NCBI GenBank assembly: GCA_038040395.1 | Contig: JBBPIJ010000002.1 | Span: 253,040-317,039 of the forward strand | Length of the DNA: 64,000 nucleotides | Direction: 5' to 3' | DNA from: VAXT01 sp038040395 | Lineage (GTDB): Bacteria > Actinomycetota > Thermoleophilia > Gaiellales > Gaiellaceae | Shown: positions 52,230 to 60,630 of the stretch, piece after piece | Numbering within the stretch: position 1 is the stretch's first letter | Layout: each line of letters begins with the position of its first letter | Program-made: the position numbers and the translations under genes | The notes under the pieces: generated by a model | What the model was told of the DNA's origin: nothing | Seen by the model: only the letters and a program-made list of their open reading frames with translations | Database searches by the model: none

Positions 52230-55200
52230 GTGACAACGAAGGGCCGAGCTGTCGAAGCTCTAGTAATCATCACTCCCACGTGGGTCAGCCTCCGACTCGG
52301 AGCTGAGGTGAACCTCGCGGTCCGCGTCGTTGGAGGAAGCAAGCCTTATCGCTACGCGTGGAAGCACGGCGAACGCGTAGAACCCGTCGCGACGTCGGAG
52401 ACCTACGCGATTAGGGCTCTGAAGGAAGCCGACGCAGGCTCCTATGTCGTGGAGGTCACAGACAGCCTTGGTGCGATTGTTAGTTCGGCGCCCTTCGAGC
52501 TGAAGATCGACGAAGCCGCTGTCGACCCTATCCCCTTCGAGCCGACGCAGGAGATTCGCTACGCAGTCGTGATGTATGGCGGCGTCTCGCTCGCGATCTA
52601 TATCAACGGCGTCGTCCAGGAACTGCTGCATCTGGTTCGGGCGACGGCTCCGGGCGCCGACGGGAGCACGCTGTACTCGGGATCCGAGCTCAAGAGCACC
52701 GAGGGCGTCTACCGCCGTCTTGGTCAGATTCTTGCGTGGGGCGAAGAAGCGGATCATGCGACCGCGGCTGACGCACCTGTTAGCACCCGCTTTGTCGTTG
52801 ACGTCATCTCCGGCACATCTGCAGGCGGGATCAACGGCGTCTTTCTCGCCAAGGCGCTAGCTAACGAGCAGCCGATTGACGAGTTGAAGAAGCTGTGGGT
52901 TAAGGAAGGTGACATCACCCTCCTTGTCAACGACGCAAAGTCGTATGCGGACTTGAAGGGCCTGTCCAAGCAGGCGCCGCCTCAATCGGTCCTTAACAGC
53001 CGGCGGATGTACTGGAAGCTGCTCGAGGCGCTCCACGGGATGGACGAGCACACACCCGACGCACGGAAGGAGCGAGGCGCGTCTGCGCTCGTCGAAGAGC
53101 TTGATCTTTGGGTGACGGCCACGGATCTCCGCGGCTTGATGCTTCCGATCGACCTCTATGACCGCGTGGTCTTTGAGAAGAGGCACAAGAATGTCTTTCA
53201 CTTCGTCTACGGCAGCGAGCGAGCGCGCGGTGAAGCCCGCAACGATTTTCTCCGGGCGACCAATCCATTCCTGGCCTTTGCCGCTCGCGCTACCTCGTCG
53301 TTTCCGTTCGCGTTCGAGCCGATGTCGCTCGATGACATCGACCAGGTCTTGGCCAATAAGCGCTTCAATGAATACGGTGCTGGAAACGCTCAGTCAGGTA
53401 AATGGAACAGGTTCTTCTCCGACTACATCAACGCACGTCGGTCGGGCCCCGCTGCAGCCGAAGCGACACCGCCACAGGTTCAAAGCGAAGACCCGGCGCT
53501 CTCTAAGTACTACCGCAGTGAAGCGTTCGGCGACGGCGGCTACCTCGACAACAAGCCGTTTTCATGGGCGACGGGCACGCTCGCCCACCGGAGAGCGGAC
53601 ATTCCGGTTCAGCGTCGTCTTCTCTATGTAGAGCCTGACCCTGGCGGGCCGCTTCCACTGGCTCATGATCGGGCCAAGCAGGTCCCACCGCCGCCCAACT
53701 GGACGCAGCCGACGGTCAAACCCGATCCGATTGAGAACGTGACAGACGCGCTGCTGACGTTGCCGCGAACCGAGACGATTCGCGACGACCTTGCAGCGCT
53801 AATCGAACGCAACCGCCAGCTCTCACGGATTGCCGACATCGCCAGAATCGCCGATCGTCTTGACGCTCAACGGCCGGTGGCTGAGCAGTTACCAGAGGTT
53901 GACGTGTGGCGCGGTCTCCCTGTGAGCGACGTCCTTGAACGTCGCGGCCTCCAATACACGGCTTACCACCGCTTGAAGGTTTCGGCTGATCTGGACGAAC
54001 TCTCCGAGTGGGTTGCTCGCGCCGCCGGGCTCAACCCGGAGTCCGATGATCGTTCGGCAGTGCGCTGCGTTCTTCAGGCGTGGTTCGACCGGCGTTATCC
54101 CGAAAGTGGGACAGGCGATCAGTCACAGAATGAGTTCTTGCTCCGCTTCGATGTCGGCTATCGCTTCCGCCGCCTTGACTTTCTCAATCGTCGAATCGAC
54201 GAGCTGCTGAGGCTCGATCAAAACGCACTCGGGTTGTTTGCCCGGTTCAACGAGTCCGGCAGCGGGATCGTCGCAGACGATCCCGAGCAAGCAAAACAGA
54301 TTCTGCGGCGCGCGAAGAAGCTCCTGAACGACGCGCGCATGGTTCTGCGCGCTGACGTGCGTTGGATCTCCGCACAGTCCGGAGTACCCGCCGACAGCGA
54401 GATCGATCCCGGGGCCGAGATTAGGCGCGCGATCTCGGCAACAGGACTGACGCGCGAGTCGCTGCTCGCGCTGCTGAACGGCGCTTCCACACGTGATGAG
54501 TCGGTGGAGCGCGCTCGGACGCTATTAGGAGACAACTTCGGCCCAATCGAAGAAGCTGCCGACGCTGTTTCGGACGCTCTTAAGCCCGCGTTCACCCGCG
54601 CGAGGTCGCATGCACTTCAGGCGACCCGCATGGATCGTCCGGACTTTGCGCGGCCCGACGCGGTCGGAACCTACGAGCTAAACCAGGTCGTGCTCGCGCC
54701 GCTTCGGTCTTTCTACGACCAGTACGAAGAGTACGACTCGGTCATCTTCCCGATCGCTTACGGCATTACCACCGAGGCTGCGCGGGCTGAAGTGATCCGG
54801 ATCAGCCCGCTGGACGCGACTAGCCTGATCAACGAGACGAGCCCATCAGAGAGCAGGCGAAAGCTTGCTGGCGTCGCGCTCGGTCACTTTGGTGGATTCT
54901 TCGAAAGAGCCTGGCGTCAGAACGACATCATGTGGGGACGGCTTGACGCTGCTGAGCGCTTGATGACCACGCTGTTGCCCGATTCCGACGAGCGTAAGCA
55001 ACTGCTCAAAGACGCACAGATGGCGATTGTCAGGGACGAGTTCGGCTTGAACGACCTTGAGCCGCTGACCGCGCTGGTTGTCGACAGCATCCTCGCGGCC
55101 GACAGTAGCCTCATAGGGGTGCCAGCCGCACTTGCCGGCGCGGATCCTAAGAGCGTTGCAGCCGCCGTCGCCTCCTCCGTCACCCCTGAGCGAATGCTCG

Positions 55201-55760
55201 AATACCTGCGCGACAGCTACGAGGTCAACAGGGAAATCGATCGGCGCGGGCTCATGGCAACTACCGGTCGCGCCACCCGCGTAACCGGACTGTTGCTCGA
55301 CGGGATCTCGGCAGACGATCGCTACAAGGTCCTCAAGAAGCCGTCGCGATGGCTAATTAGGGTCGGACGCACGCTCTGGACGTTGGTCGAAATGACGACG
55401 CCGCGCACGTTTGCTGAGATCCTGACCCGCTACTGGCTGCCGCTAGTCCTCTTCATGAGCGGGTTGCTGATCATAGGCGGCGCGGTGTTCGGCGCTCCGG
55501 CAACCGCAAAGGCCGGGTGGGTGCTGCTCGGCCTGACAGCTCTGTGGAAGCTCGCGCTTTGGTTCATTGACGACATCATCAGGAAGAGGTCGCGGCTGTT
55601 CTTCATGCTCGCAGCGCTCGCATTGGCACTGGTGCTCGGCCTTGCCGTCACCGAGGTAGCTCGGCATCTCTCGCACGACGTCGCCCAGTTGATCGCTCAC
55701 TGGCACTGGCTTGACACGGCAGTGCGCTGGATCTGGCCATGGAAGCTGCCGCCTGCCTAG
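52230..55760 (+). CDS. Large patatin-like protein with Ig-like head and membrane tail, 1176 aa
   Basis: GTG start. Residues ~10-95 form an Ig/PKD-like beta-sandwich (GSKPYRYAWKHGE, YVVEVTDSLGAIVSSA). The patatin domain follows: MYGGVSLAIYINGVVQE (oxyanion region), nucleophile S197 in VISGTSAGGINGVFLA, a long insert, and the catalytic Asp in AFGDGGYLDNKPF near residue 434. Residues ~500-1050 are helical, as in the DUF3376-containing actinobacterial patatins. Three membrane helices end the protein (~1070-1150), followed by a Trp-rich tail. It probably acts on lipids at the inner face of the membrane. Divergent from the small helical/toxin-like pair. Confidence 0.85.
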   Translation: MTTKGRAVEALVIITPTWVSLRLGAEVNLAVRVVGGSKPYRYAWKHGERVEPVATSETYAIRALKEADAGSYVVEVTDSLGAIVSSAPFELKIDEAAVDPIPFEPTQEIRYAVVMYGGVSLAIYINGVVQELLHLVRATAPGADGSTLYSGSELKSTEGVYRRLGQILAWGEEADHATAADAPVSTRFVVDVISGTSAGGINGVFLAKALANEQPIDELKKLWVKEGDITLLVNDAKSYADLKGLSKQAPPQSVLNSRRMYWKLLEALHGMDEHTPDARKERGASALVEELDLWVTATDLRGLMLPIDLYDRVVFEKRHKNVFHFVYGSERARGEARNDFLRATNPFLAFAARATSSFPFAFEPMSLDDIDQVLANKRFNEYGAGNAQSGKWNRFFSDYINARRSGPAAAEATPPQVQSEDPALSKYYRSEAFGDGGYLDNKPFSWATGTLAHRRADIPVQRRLLYVEPDPGGPLPLAHDRAKQVPPPPNWTQPTVKPDPIENVTDALLTLPRTETIRDDLAALIERNRQLSRIADIARIADRLDAQRPVAEQLPEVDVWRGLPVSDVLERRGLQYTAYHRLKVSADLDELSEWVARAAGLNPESDDRSAVRCVLQAWFDRRYPESGTGDQSQNEFLLRFDVGYRFRRLDFLNRRIDELLRLDQNALGLFARFNESGSGIVADDPEQAKQILRRAKKLLNDARMVLRADVRWISAQSGVPADSEIDPGAEIRRAISATGLTRESLLALLNGASTRDESVERARTLLGDNFGPIEEAADAVSDALKPAFTRARSHALQATRMDRPDFARPDAVGTYELNQVVLAPLRSFYDQYEEYDSVIFPIAYGITTEAARAEVIRISPLDATSLINETSPSESRRKLAGVALGHFGGFFERAWRQNDIMWGRLDAAERLMTTLLPDSDERKQLLKDAQMAIVRDEFGLNDLEPLTALVVDSILAADSSLIGVPAALAGADPKSVAAAVASSVTPERMLEYLRDSYEVNREIDRRGLMATTGRATRVTGLLLDGISADDRYKVLKKPSRWLIRVGRTLWTLVEMTTPRTFAEILTRYWLPLVLFMSGLLIIGGAVFGAPATAKAGWVLLGLTALWKLALWFIDDIIRKRSRLFFMLAALALALVLGLAVTEVARHLSHDVAQLIAHWHWLDTAVRWIWPWKLPPA

Positions 55761-56115
55761 GTGTACTGACCACAGAGGTGTGATACGCGGCTGATCGCGG
55801 GCGTCCGCCGAGTGAGCTGTGTGGTCGGCGGTGGTTGTACCACCTGAGGAAGCCAGGCAGGGGGTTTGTCGAGCTCGCGCAGTCCGCGTTGCGCCCTCAA
55901 GGTGGACGGACTCCGGATCCGAAACGCCGAAACGCCGAAACGCCGAAACGCCGAAACGCCGAAACGCCGAAACAGCGAATCACGACCATCCTTGCCACGC
56001 TCATGCCTTCGGCCGGGTGCGTAGGCCTCGGATGTCGCGTTTTGGATGTCATAAGGGCTCTGTCCTGACGGTTTTAGGACGATCGGGCCTCTGTATCGAC
56101 GAGAGGAGGTCGGTG
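55761..56115. other. Intergenic region carrying an octamer array
   Basis: No gene. Contains the GAAACGCC tandem array (55921-55968) and the left flank of the IS110 remnant, including GAGAGGAGGT just before its ATG. Confidence 0.5.
55921..55976. repeat. Octamer tandem repeat GAAACGCC x6 plus partial
   Basis: Six perfect head-to-tail copies (55921-55968) then a degenerate GAAACAGC. Same unit length, different sequence, as the octamer arrays at 10416, 22583, 49985 and 62813. Confidence 0.9.
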
Positions 56116-56650
56116 ATGTTGTACGCGGCGATCGACATCCACAAGCACGCGTTCCAGGCGGCTGTGCTCGATCCCGAGAGCGGTGAGGTGGTCGAGCAGC
56201 GCTTCTCCGCGGATCGGGACAGCCTGGCCCGCTGGGCCGAGCAGTGGCGGGGCCGGGTCGCGGCGGTGGCGATCGAGGCGACGACCGGTTGGCGCTGGGT
56301 CTGGCGCGAGCTGGTCGACCGCGGCTTTGAGGTGCGGCTGGCTGAGCCGGTGCAAACGCGAGCCCTGCTCGGCCGGCGCCGCAGCGCCAAGACCGACCGG
56401 CTCGACGCGCGCGTGGCTTGCACGCCTGCTGGCGAAGGAGATGCTGCCCGAGTCGTGGATCCCGCCGGCGCAGATCCAAGAGCTGCGCGACCGCACGCGG
56501 CTGCGTAAGGCGCTGGCCGAGGACCGGCGCCGCTGGGGTCAGCGCCTGCACGCCCACCTGCTGCACGAGGGCTGGCCCTGCTCGAGATCGAACCTGCTCA
56601 GGCCGCCGGGGCTGCGCTGGGCGGCCGCCCTGAAGGGCCTTTGCCATCTC
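56116..56650 (+). mobile_element. IS110-family transposase remnant, frameshifted and truncated
   Basis: Starts MLYAAIDIHKHAFQAAVLDP, the DEDD transposase opening of IS110, and continues through EATTGWRWVWRELVDRGFEV to KTDRLDAR. There one extra G (about 56412-56416, GCGCGCGTGGC) shifts the frame. The next frame resumes with WLARLLAKEMLPESWIPPA and QELRDRTRLRKALAEDRRRW. The reading loses homology near 56640, so the helical linker, the Ser-containing C-terminal domain and the far end of the element are gone. No terminal repeats are expected in IS110. It cannot be active by itself. Confidence 0.8.
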
Positions 56651-56773
56651 GAGCTGGGAGGTCGCACTGAGGTCGCACGCGAATGCAAAGCGCGGCGATT
56701 CAAGAGTATTCGCGCGGATGGAAAACGCTATGGCTTACGAAATCCCGCATGGAGCAACCCCTCCTCACCTTCA

Positions 56774-56814
56774 TGGTAAGGAGGGGGTCGACGGTTCGAG
56801 TCCGTCAGAGGGCT
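56774..56814 (+). other. 3' half of tRNA-Thr (GGT), degenerate
   Basis: From the anticodon loop (TGGTAA, anticodon GGT) through the anticodon stem 3' strand GGAGG, variable loop, T-arm GACGG-TTCGAGT-CCGTC and acceptor AGAGGGC-T. Just upstream GAGCAACCCCTCCT resembles the D-arm end and anticodon stem, but eight extra bases (CACCTTCA) interrupt the loop and the 5' acceptor/D-arm is not recognisable. A hairpin GCCG-CACAT-CGGC with a T-rich tail follows. Likely an attachment-site remnant; by orientation the element lies at lower coordinates. Confidence 0.65.
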
Positions 56815-56955
56815 TGCAAAAGAGCCGCACATCGGCGCTTTCTCGTTCAGGCCGACTTGCTTCTCGTCGAACGTGCGGTGGGTATGGAGCCGTTTATGGA
56901 GCTCTCGCGCACGCGAGGCGACTCACGAGACAGGAGGTGGGCCTAAACTCGCGCT

Positions 56956-57207
56956 GTGACCGATGAGGAGCTCGACGACATCCTCCGCTGCCAGGTTCGC
57001 GTTCTCAGCGGCGGTGGATACACGGCCTGCGGCGCGGAGGCAACACGGTTCGAGATACATCGACCGGGCGGGAAGCTGCCGCATGACGACTATGCGTTCT
57101 TGGCTTGTTCGGAGCATGCATCCTCGGCCTCTGAGGAGATCGGGATGAAGTCGAACAACGAACTGCGGGAACTCGTTCGCTTCAAGGGCGCAGAGCCCGC
57201 CTTCTAG
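56956..57207 (+). CDS. Hypothetical protein, 83 aa
   Basis: GTG start (MTDEELDDILRCQVRV). Three Cys residues at about positions 12, 25 and 51, in CQVRV, YTACGA and LACSEH, with a His following the last, could make a small zinc site (C...C...C-x-x-H). Acidic start, mixed fold, cytosolic. No family recognised. It is the first intact gene to the right of the tRNA-Thr remnant. Confidence 0.6.
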   Translation: MTDEELDDILRCQVRVLSGGGYTACGAEATRFEIHRPGGKLPHDDYAFLACSEHASSASEEIGMKSNNELRELVRFKGAEPAF

Positions 57208-57370
57208 CGCAGCGTCGGAGCCCTCCGCGACTCAGGCGATGATTAGGCGGTGTCGATTCGCGTCCGGAAGCCCTTCATCGAGTTGCTCGAACTTCTCGAG
57301 ACCGCTGTCGGCTGGCCCTCAGTGGCGCAGCTCTGCGAGCAGACACTGCTAATGGAGAGGAGTTCGCGAG

Positions 57371-58264
57371 TTGAGTAGGCGTCCGCGTCCCGCGACCGTC
57401 GACGCCGAACGCGTTGCTGACGACGACCGACTTCGATCGAACTACGTGCGCGAGCTGCTCTGGGAAGCAGAGCACGACACTCCCCCGCCTCCCGCAAACG
57501 AGATACCCACCACGATCATGCAGTTCTGGGACAACACGTCGGCGATACCCGCCGACGTGTCCGAGTGCCTAGATAGTTGGCGATCGGCCGCAGCCGCCGC
57601 TGGCTTGACGTACACCCTGTTCGATGACGCGAGCGCCGAGCGATGCATCGCTAGTTCGCTCGGAAGGGCTTTTGCCGATGCGTTCACTCGGTGTCCGCAT
57701 CCAGCTATGCGATCGGACTACTTTCGCCTCTGCTACATCTTCAGATACGGCGGCCTCTACGTCGACGCTGACGACGTGTACAAGGGTGTCGGGCTTCGCC
57801 CCTGCTTCGACGACGGGAGGCTGAAGGTCCAGCCCCTGTGTTACGACGTCCTGAATGATGGCATGGTGCCCGCAGAGGTCTTTCGAGAGCCTCAAGAGAG
57901 CGCGTCAAGCTGGATCTTCTACGTCAACAACAATCCATTAGTCGCGCCGCCCTTCCATCCGATCGTCCGACTGGCCCTCGCCCGCGCCACATCTCTCGTC
58001 GTCGGAGACAGCGACCTGTGTTTCGATGTGCAGGCGACTACCGGGCCTGGAAACTTGACCCGGTGCCTTGTCAGACATGCTCTTACCGTTGAAACGAGCC
58101 AGCCTGAAGCACGCGACTTCCTGCTCTTGCCGGATTGGGACGAGGTCGCTAAGAGTCGTTGGCCTCTGAGCTACCGCGACGACGAGCGCAACTGGCGCCA
58201 TTGGAATCCGCAGCGTGCTTCGCTAGACCACCAAACCCTCGCGCGAAAGCGCGTAGAGATGTGA
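57371..58264 (+). CDS. GT32-type (OCH1-like) glycosyltransferase, 297 aa
   Basis: TTG start after GGAGAGGAG. The Gly-rich DxD glycosyltransferase motif is clear: AMRSDYFRLCYIFRYGGLYV followed by DADD (D132 and D134), preceded by IMQFWDNTSAIPADVSECL, the usual opening of the DXD-containing GT32/OCH1 family that transfers mannose or other sugars. Further support is the conserved FYVNNNPLVAP and a late TGPGNLTR. No membrane segment. The stop codon overlaps the next gene start (GTGA), so both belong to one glycan operon. Confidence 0.85.
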   Translation: MSRRPRPATVDAERVADDDRLRSNYVRELLWEAEHDTPPPPANEIPTTIMQFWDNTSAIPADVSECLDSWRSAAAAAGLTYTLFDDASAERCIASSLGRAFADAFTRCPHPAMRSDYFRLCYIFRYGGLYVDADDVYKGVGLRPCFDDGRLKVQPLCYDVLNDGMVPAEVFREPQESASSWIFYVNNNPLVAPPFHPIVRLALARATSLVVGDSDLCFDVQATTGPGNLTRCLVRHALTVETSQPEARDFLLLPDWDEVAKSRWPLSYRDDERNWRHWNPQRASLDHQTLARKRVEM

Positions 58265-60447
58265 ACGACCAGAACTCCCGCGACGCGTTGGCCCGCCTCG
58301 CGTACCGGGCACTGCTCGGCGCGCGCATCCTGGAGCGGAAACCGACATGCCAAGCGATTGGGTCGTCCGGTCGATCACGCGCGGCCATCGAGCGCATCTA
58401 TGTCATTAACCTCGAACGGCATAGCGAGCGCTGGGATCGCATGTGCTACGAGCTCGGCCGCCTGACCGACAACAGCGGAAAGCCCGCCAGCGCTCTGGCA
58501 ACGCGGTTTCAGGCAGTCGACGCACGGCGTCGGGAGAGCTTGGTGGAGCCGAGCCGGGTCAGACCCAGCTACAGCCTTGCAGATCAACTCTTTGTCGACC
58601 CTCACCCGCTTCTCGAGGAGTGCTTCGACGCCGAGTCCTGGCCCGTCGAGATGACAGACCAGGAAATCGCTGTCGCTTTATCGCACATCGCAGTTTGGGA
58701 GCGGATCGCCGCAGGCGACTCCGACTACTCGCTGATTCTCGAGGACGACACGTACTTCCGACGCGGGTTCTGCCGACGTCTTGACGAGGCATGGTCGGAT
58801 CTCGTCTGGAATCGTGACGAACGTTTCGCGTTCGACCTTTTGTACGTCTCCTATGAGGAGGTGAAGACCGGAAAGCGCTTCGTACCGATTTCAGGCTCAC
58901 TGTACAAACCGCTCGGCGGCTTGTGGCAGTTGTCCGGGTATGTACTCTCGAGACCGGGCGCCAGGAAGCTGCTGGACGCACTACCCGTCTGCGGTCCGGT
59001 CGACGCGTGGATCAATCGTCGTTTCGAAGCGATGGAGGTCTTTGCCACGCGCCGCCCGATCGTTCAGCAACGAGCAGATTGTCCATCGTCGAACCTGTAC
59101 TCAGTTCTTCCAGTGCTCTCGCAGGTGGGCGTCTTGACTGGCGAGAAACCATTGCTATCCACGCCAAGGGCGGGATCATCGCCCGTCTTTGCGATAGGCG
59201 AGCCCGACTCCGGCCTAACCGCGCTCGCGATGGCCCTCTCGATGCTGGGTTATCGCTGCTGCAGCGACCTCACCGACCTGCCAACGAGCGAACGCAAAAC
59301 GTTGTTCGGGAGAAAGCGTGGCCGAGTCTTCGATGCATACGTCAACATCGGGTCTTTGACGTCCGACCACTACACCGAACTGGCACGCATATACCCGGGA
59401 GCCCGCTTTATCATCACCGCCAACCGGGATGGAGTGCTGCCGGAGTTGACTTCCTTGGCGGACGCGCTTCGGCCCATCTCTGGCGGCATCTTGACACTCA
59501 AGACCCAAGAACTAGATAAGTGGACGACACTGTGCGGCTTCCTTGGTTGCGCGTACCCGATCGATCCGTACCCCACCTGCGGCGATCGCGACCAGCGCAA
59601 GCTCACAGCACGCGACCGCCAAAGTGCAATCGCTGCGAAAGAGCTCAAGCGCGACCCCTCTCCATGGATCATCGCCTCAGACAGGTGGCAGGGCATCTGC
59701 GTCACCGAGGAAGCAGAGGCGACGGAGGAAGAAACCGAACACCGCTTCGCCGGCGTCGACAACGAGCTCTGGACGCTCAGGGACGACACATTCCCAAGCA
59801 ACCTCGCCCTCTTCACACCCCGCAACGTCACCTTCGAGTCCGATCAGACACTGCGATTGACGCTTCGGAGGGAACCTACGCCAGTTCGTGACTTCACATC
59901 CGGCGCACTTTGCACCCGCCACCAATACCGCTATGGCCGGTTCGTAGCCAACGTCCGCCCGGCCGGAGCGCCCGGGTTGATCACCGGCGTCTTCCTGCAT
60001 CGCAACTCACCGAGGCAAGAGATCGACATCGAGTTTCTCGGCAAAGACACGCGCAAGATGCTCGTCAACGTCTTCTACAACCCCGGCCTTGAGGGCGCGA
60101 GGATGGAGTACGGCTACCGAGGCACCCCAGCTCTCATCGACCTCGGCTTCGATGCAAGCGAGGACTTTCACGAGTATGCGATCGAGTGGACCTCAACCGC
60201 GATCCGTTGGAGCGTCGACGGACGCCTTGTATACGAACGCCTCGACTGGGATCCCACACCAATCCCACATCTACCGATGCAGCTCCACTTCAATCTTTGG
60301 CACTCGCGATCACGGGAGCTGGCAGGGAGACTGGGTCACACGGATCTACCAGCGACCGCCGAACTGAGGACGCTTCATGTCCGCTCGCGACATGCCCCCG
60401 GCCCGGCCCTGCCTCGCGCCAGAACCGCACCAGCGTTCACGGTATAA
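58261..60447 (+). CDS. GT25 / sulfotransferase-like / GH16 fusion protein, 728 aa
   Basis: GTG at 58261 overlaps the GT32 stop. Three parts: residues ~40-290 are a GT25 (LPS-type) glycosyltransferase with IERIYVINLERHSERWDRM and the acidic metal motif ILEDDTYF near 161. Residues ~309-435 resemble the P-loop sulfotransferase fold (VFAIGEPDSGLTALAMALSM ... YPGARFIITANRDG), although the loop lacks the usual Lys. Residues ~490-705 are a GH16 beta-jellyroll with the complete catalytic motif EIDIEF (E587, D589, E591). One protein thus combines sugar transfer, a possible sulfate-transfer relic and beta-glucan cleavage. No signal peptide seen. Fusion by true gene joining is supported by an uninterrupted frame. 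Confidence 0.82.
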   Translation: MNDQNSRDALARLAYRALLGARILERKPTCQAIGSSGRSRAAIERIYVINLERHSERWDRMCYELGRLTDNSGKPASALATRFQAVDARRRESLVEPSRVRPSYSLADQLFVDPHPLLEECFDAESWPVEMTDQEIAVALSHIAVWERIAAGDSDYSLILEDDTYFRRGFCRRLDEAWSDLVWNRDERFAFDLLYVSYEEVKTGKRFVPISGSLYKPLGGLWQLSGYVLSRPGARKLLDALPVCGPVDAWINRRFEAMEVFATRRPIVQQRADCPSSNLYSVLPVLSQVGVLTGEKPLLSTPRAGSSPVFAIGEPDSGLTALAMALSMLGYRCCSDLTDLPTSERKTLFGRKRGRVFDAYVNIGSLTSDHYTELARIYPGARFIITANRDGVLPELTSLADALRPISGGILTLKTQELDKWTTLCGFLGCAYPIDPYPTCGDRDQRKLTARDRQSAIAAKELKRDPSPWIIASDRWQGICVTEEAEATEEETEHRFAGVDNELWTLRDDTFPSNLALFTPRNVTFESDQTLRLTLRREPTPVRDFTSGALCTRHQYRYGRFVANVRPAGAPGLITGVFLHRNSPRQEIDIEFLGKDTRKMLVNVFYNPGLEGARMEYGYRGTPALIDLGFDASEDFHEYAIEWTSTAIRWSVDGRLVYERLDWDPTPIPHLPMQLHFNLWHSRSRELAGRLGHTDLPATAELRTLHVRSRHAPGPALPRARTAPAFTV

Positions 60448-60630
60448 GCACCATCCGACCTGTGCGCTCGCATCTCGACGATGCTCCATCGCGTCCTAGC
60501 TCCTGCAGCATCCTCTTCGAAGCCTGGCGGGTAAACATCCGTTGCCGAGGTCCCTCGCCGAGGGCCATGCGTTACGGGAGCGACATCCGATGCCGGCGCA
60601 GCGGGCTCTCCGGATCGCATCTCATCGATG
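60448..60630. other. Convergent intergenic region, 183 bases
   Basis: Separates the plus-strand fusion gene from the minus-strand carbamoyltransferase. No terminator hairpin stands out. Confidence 0.3.
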
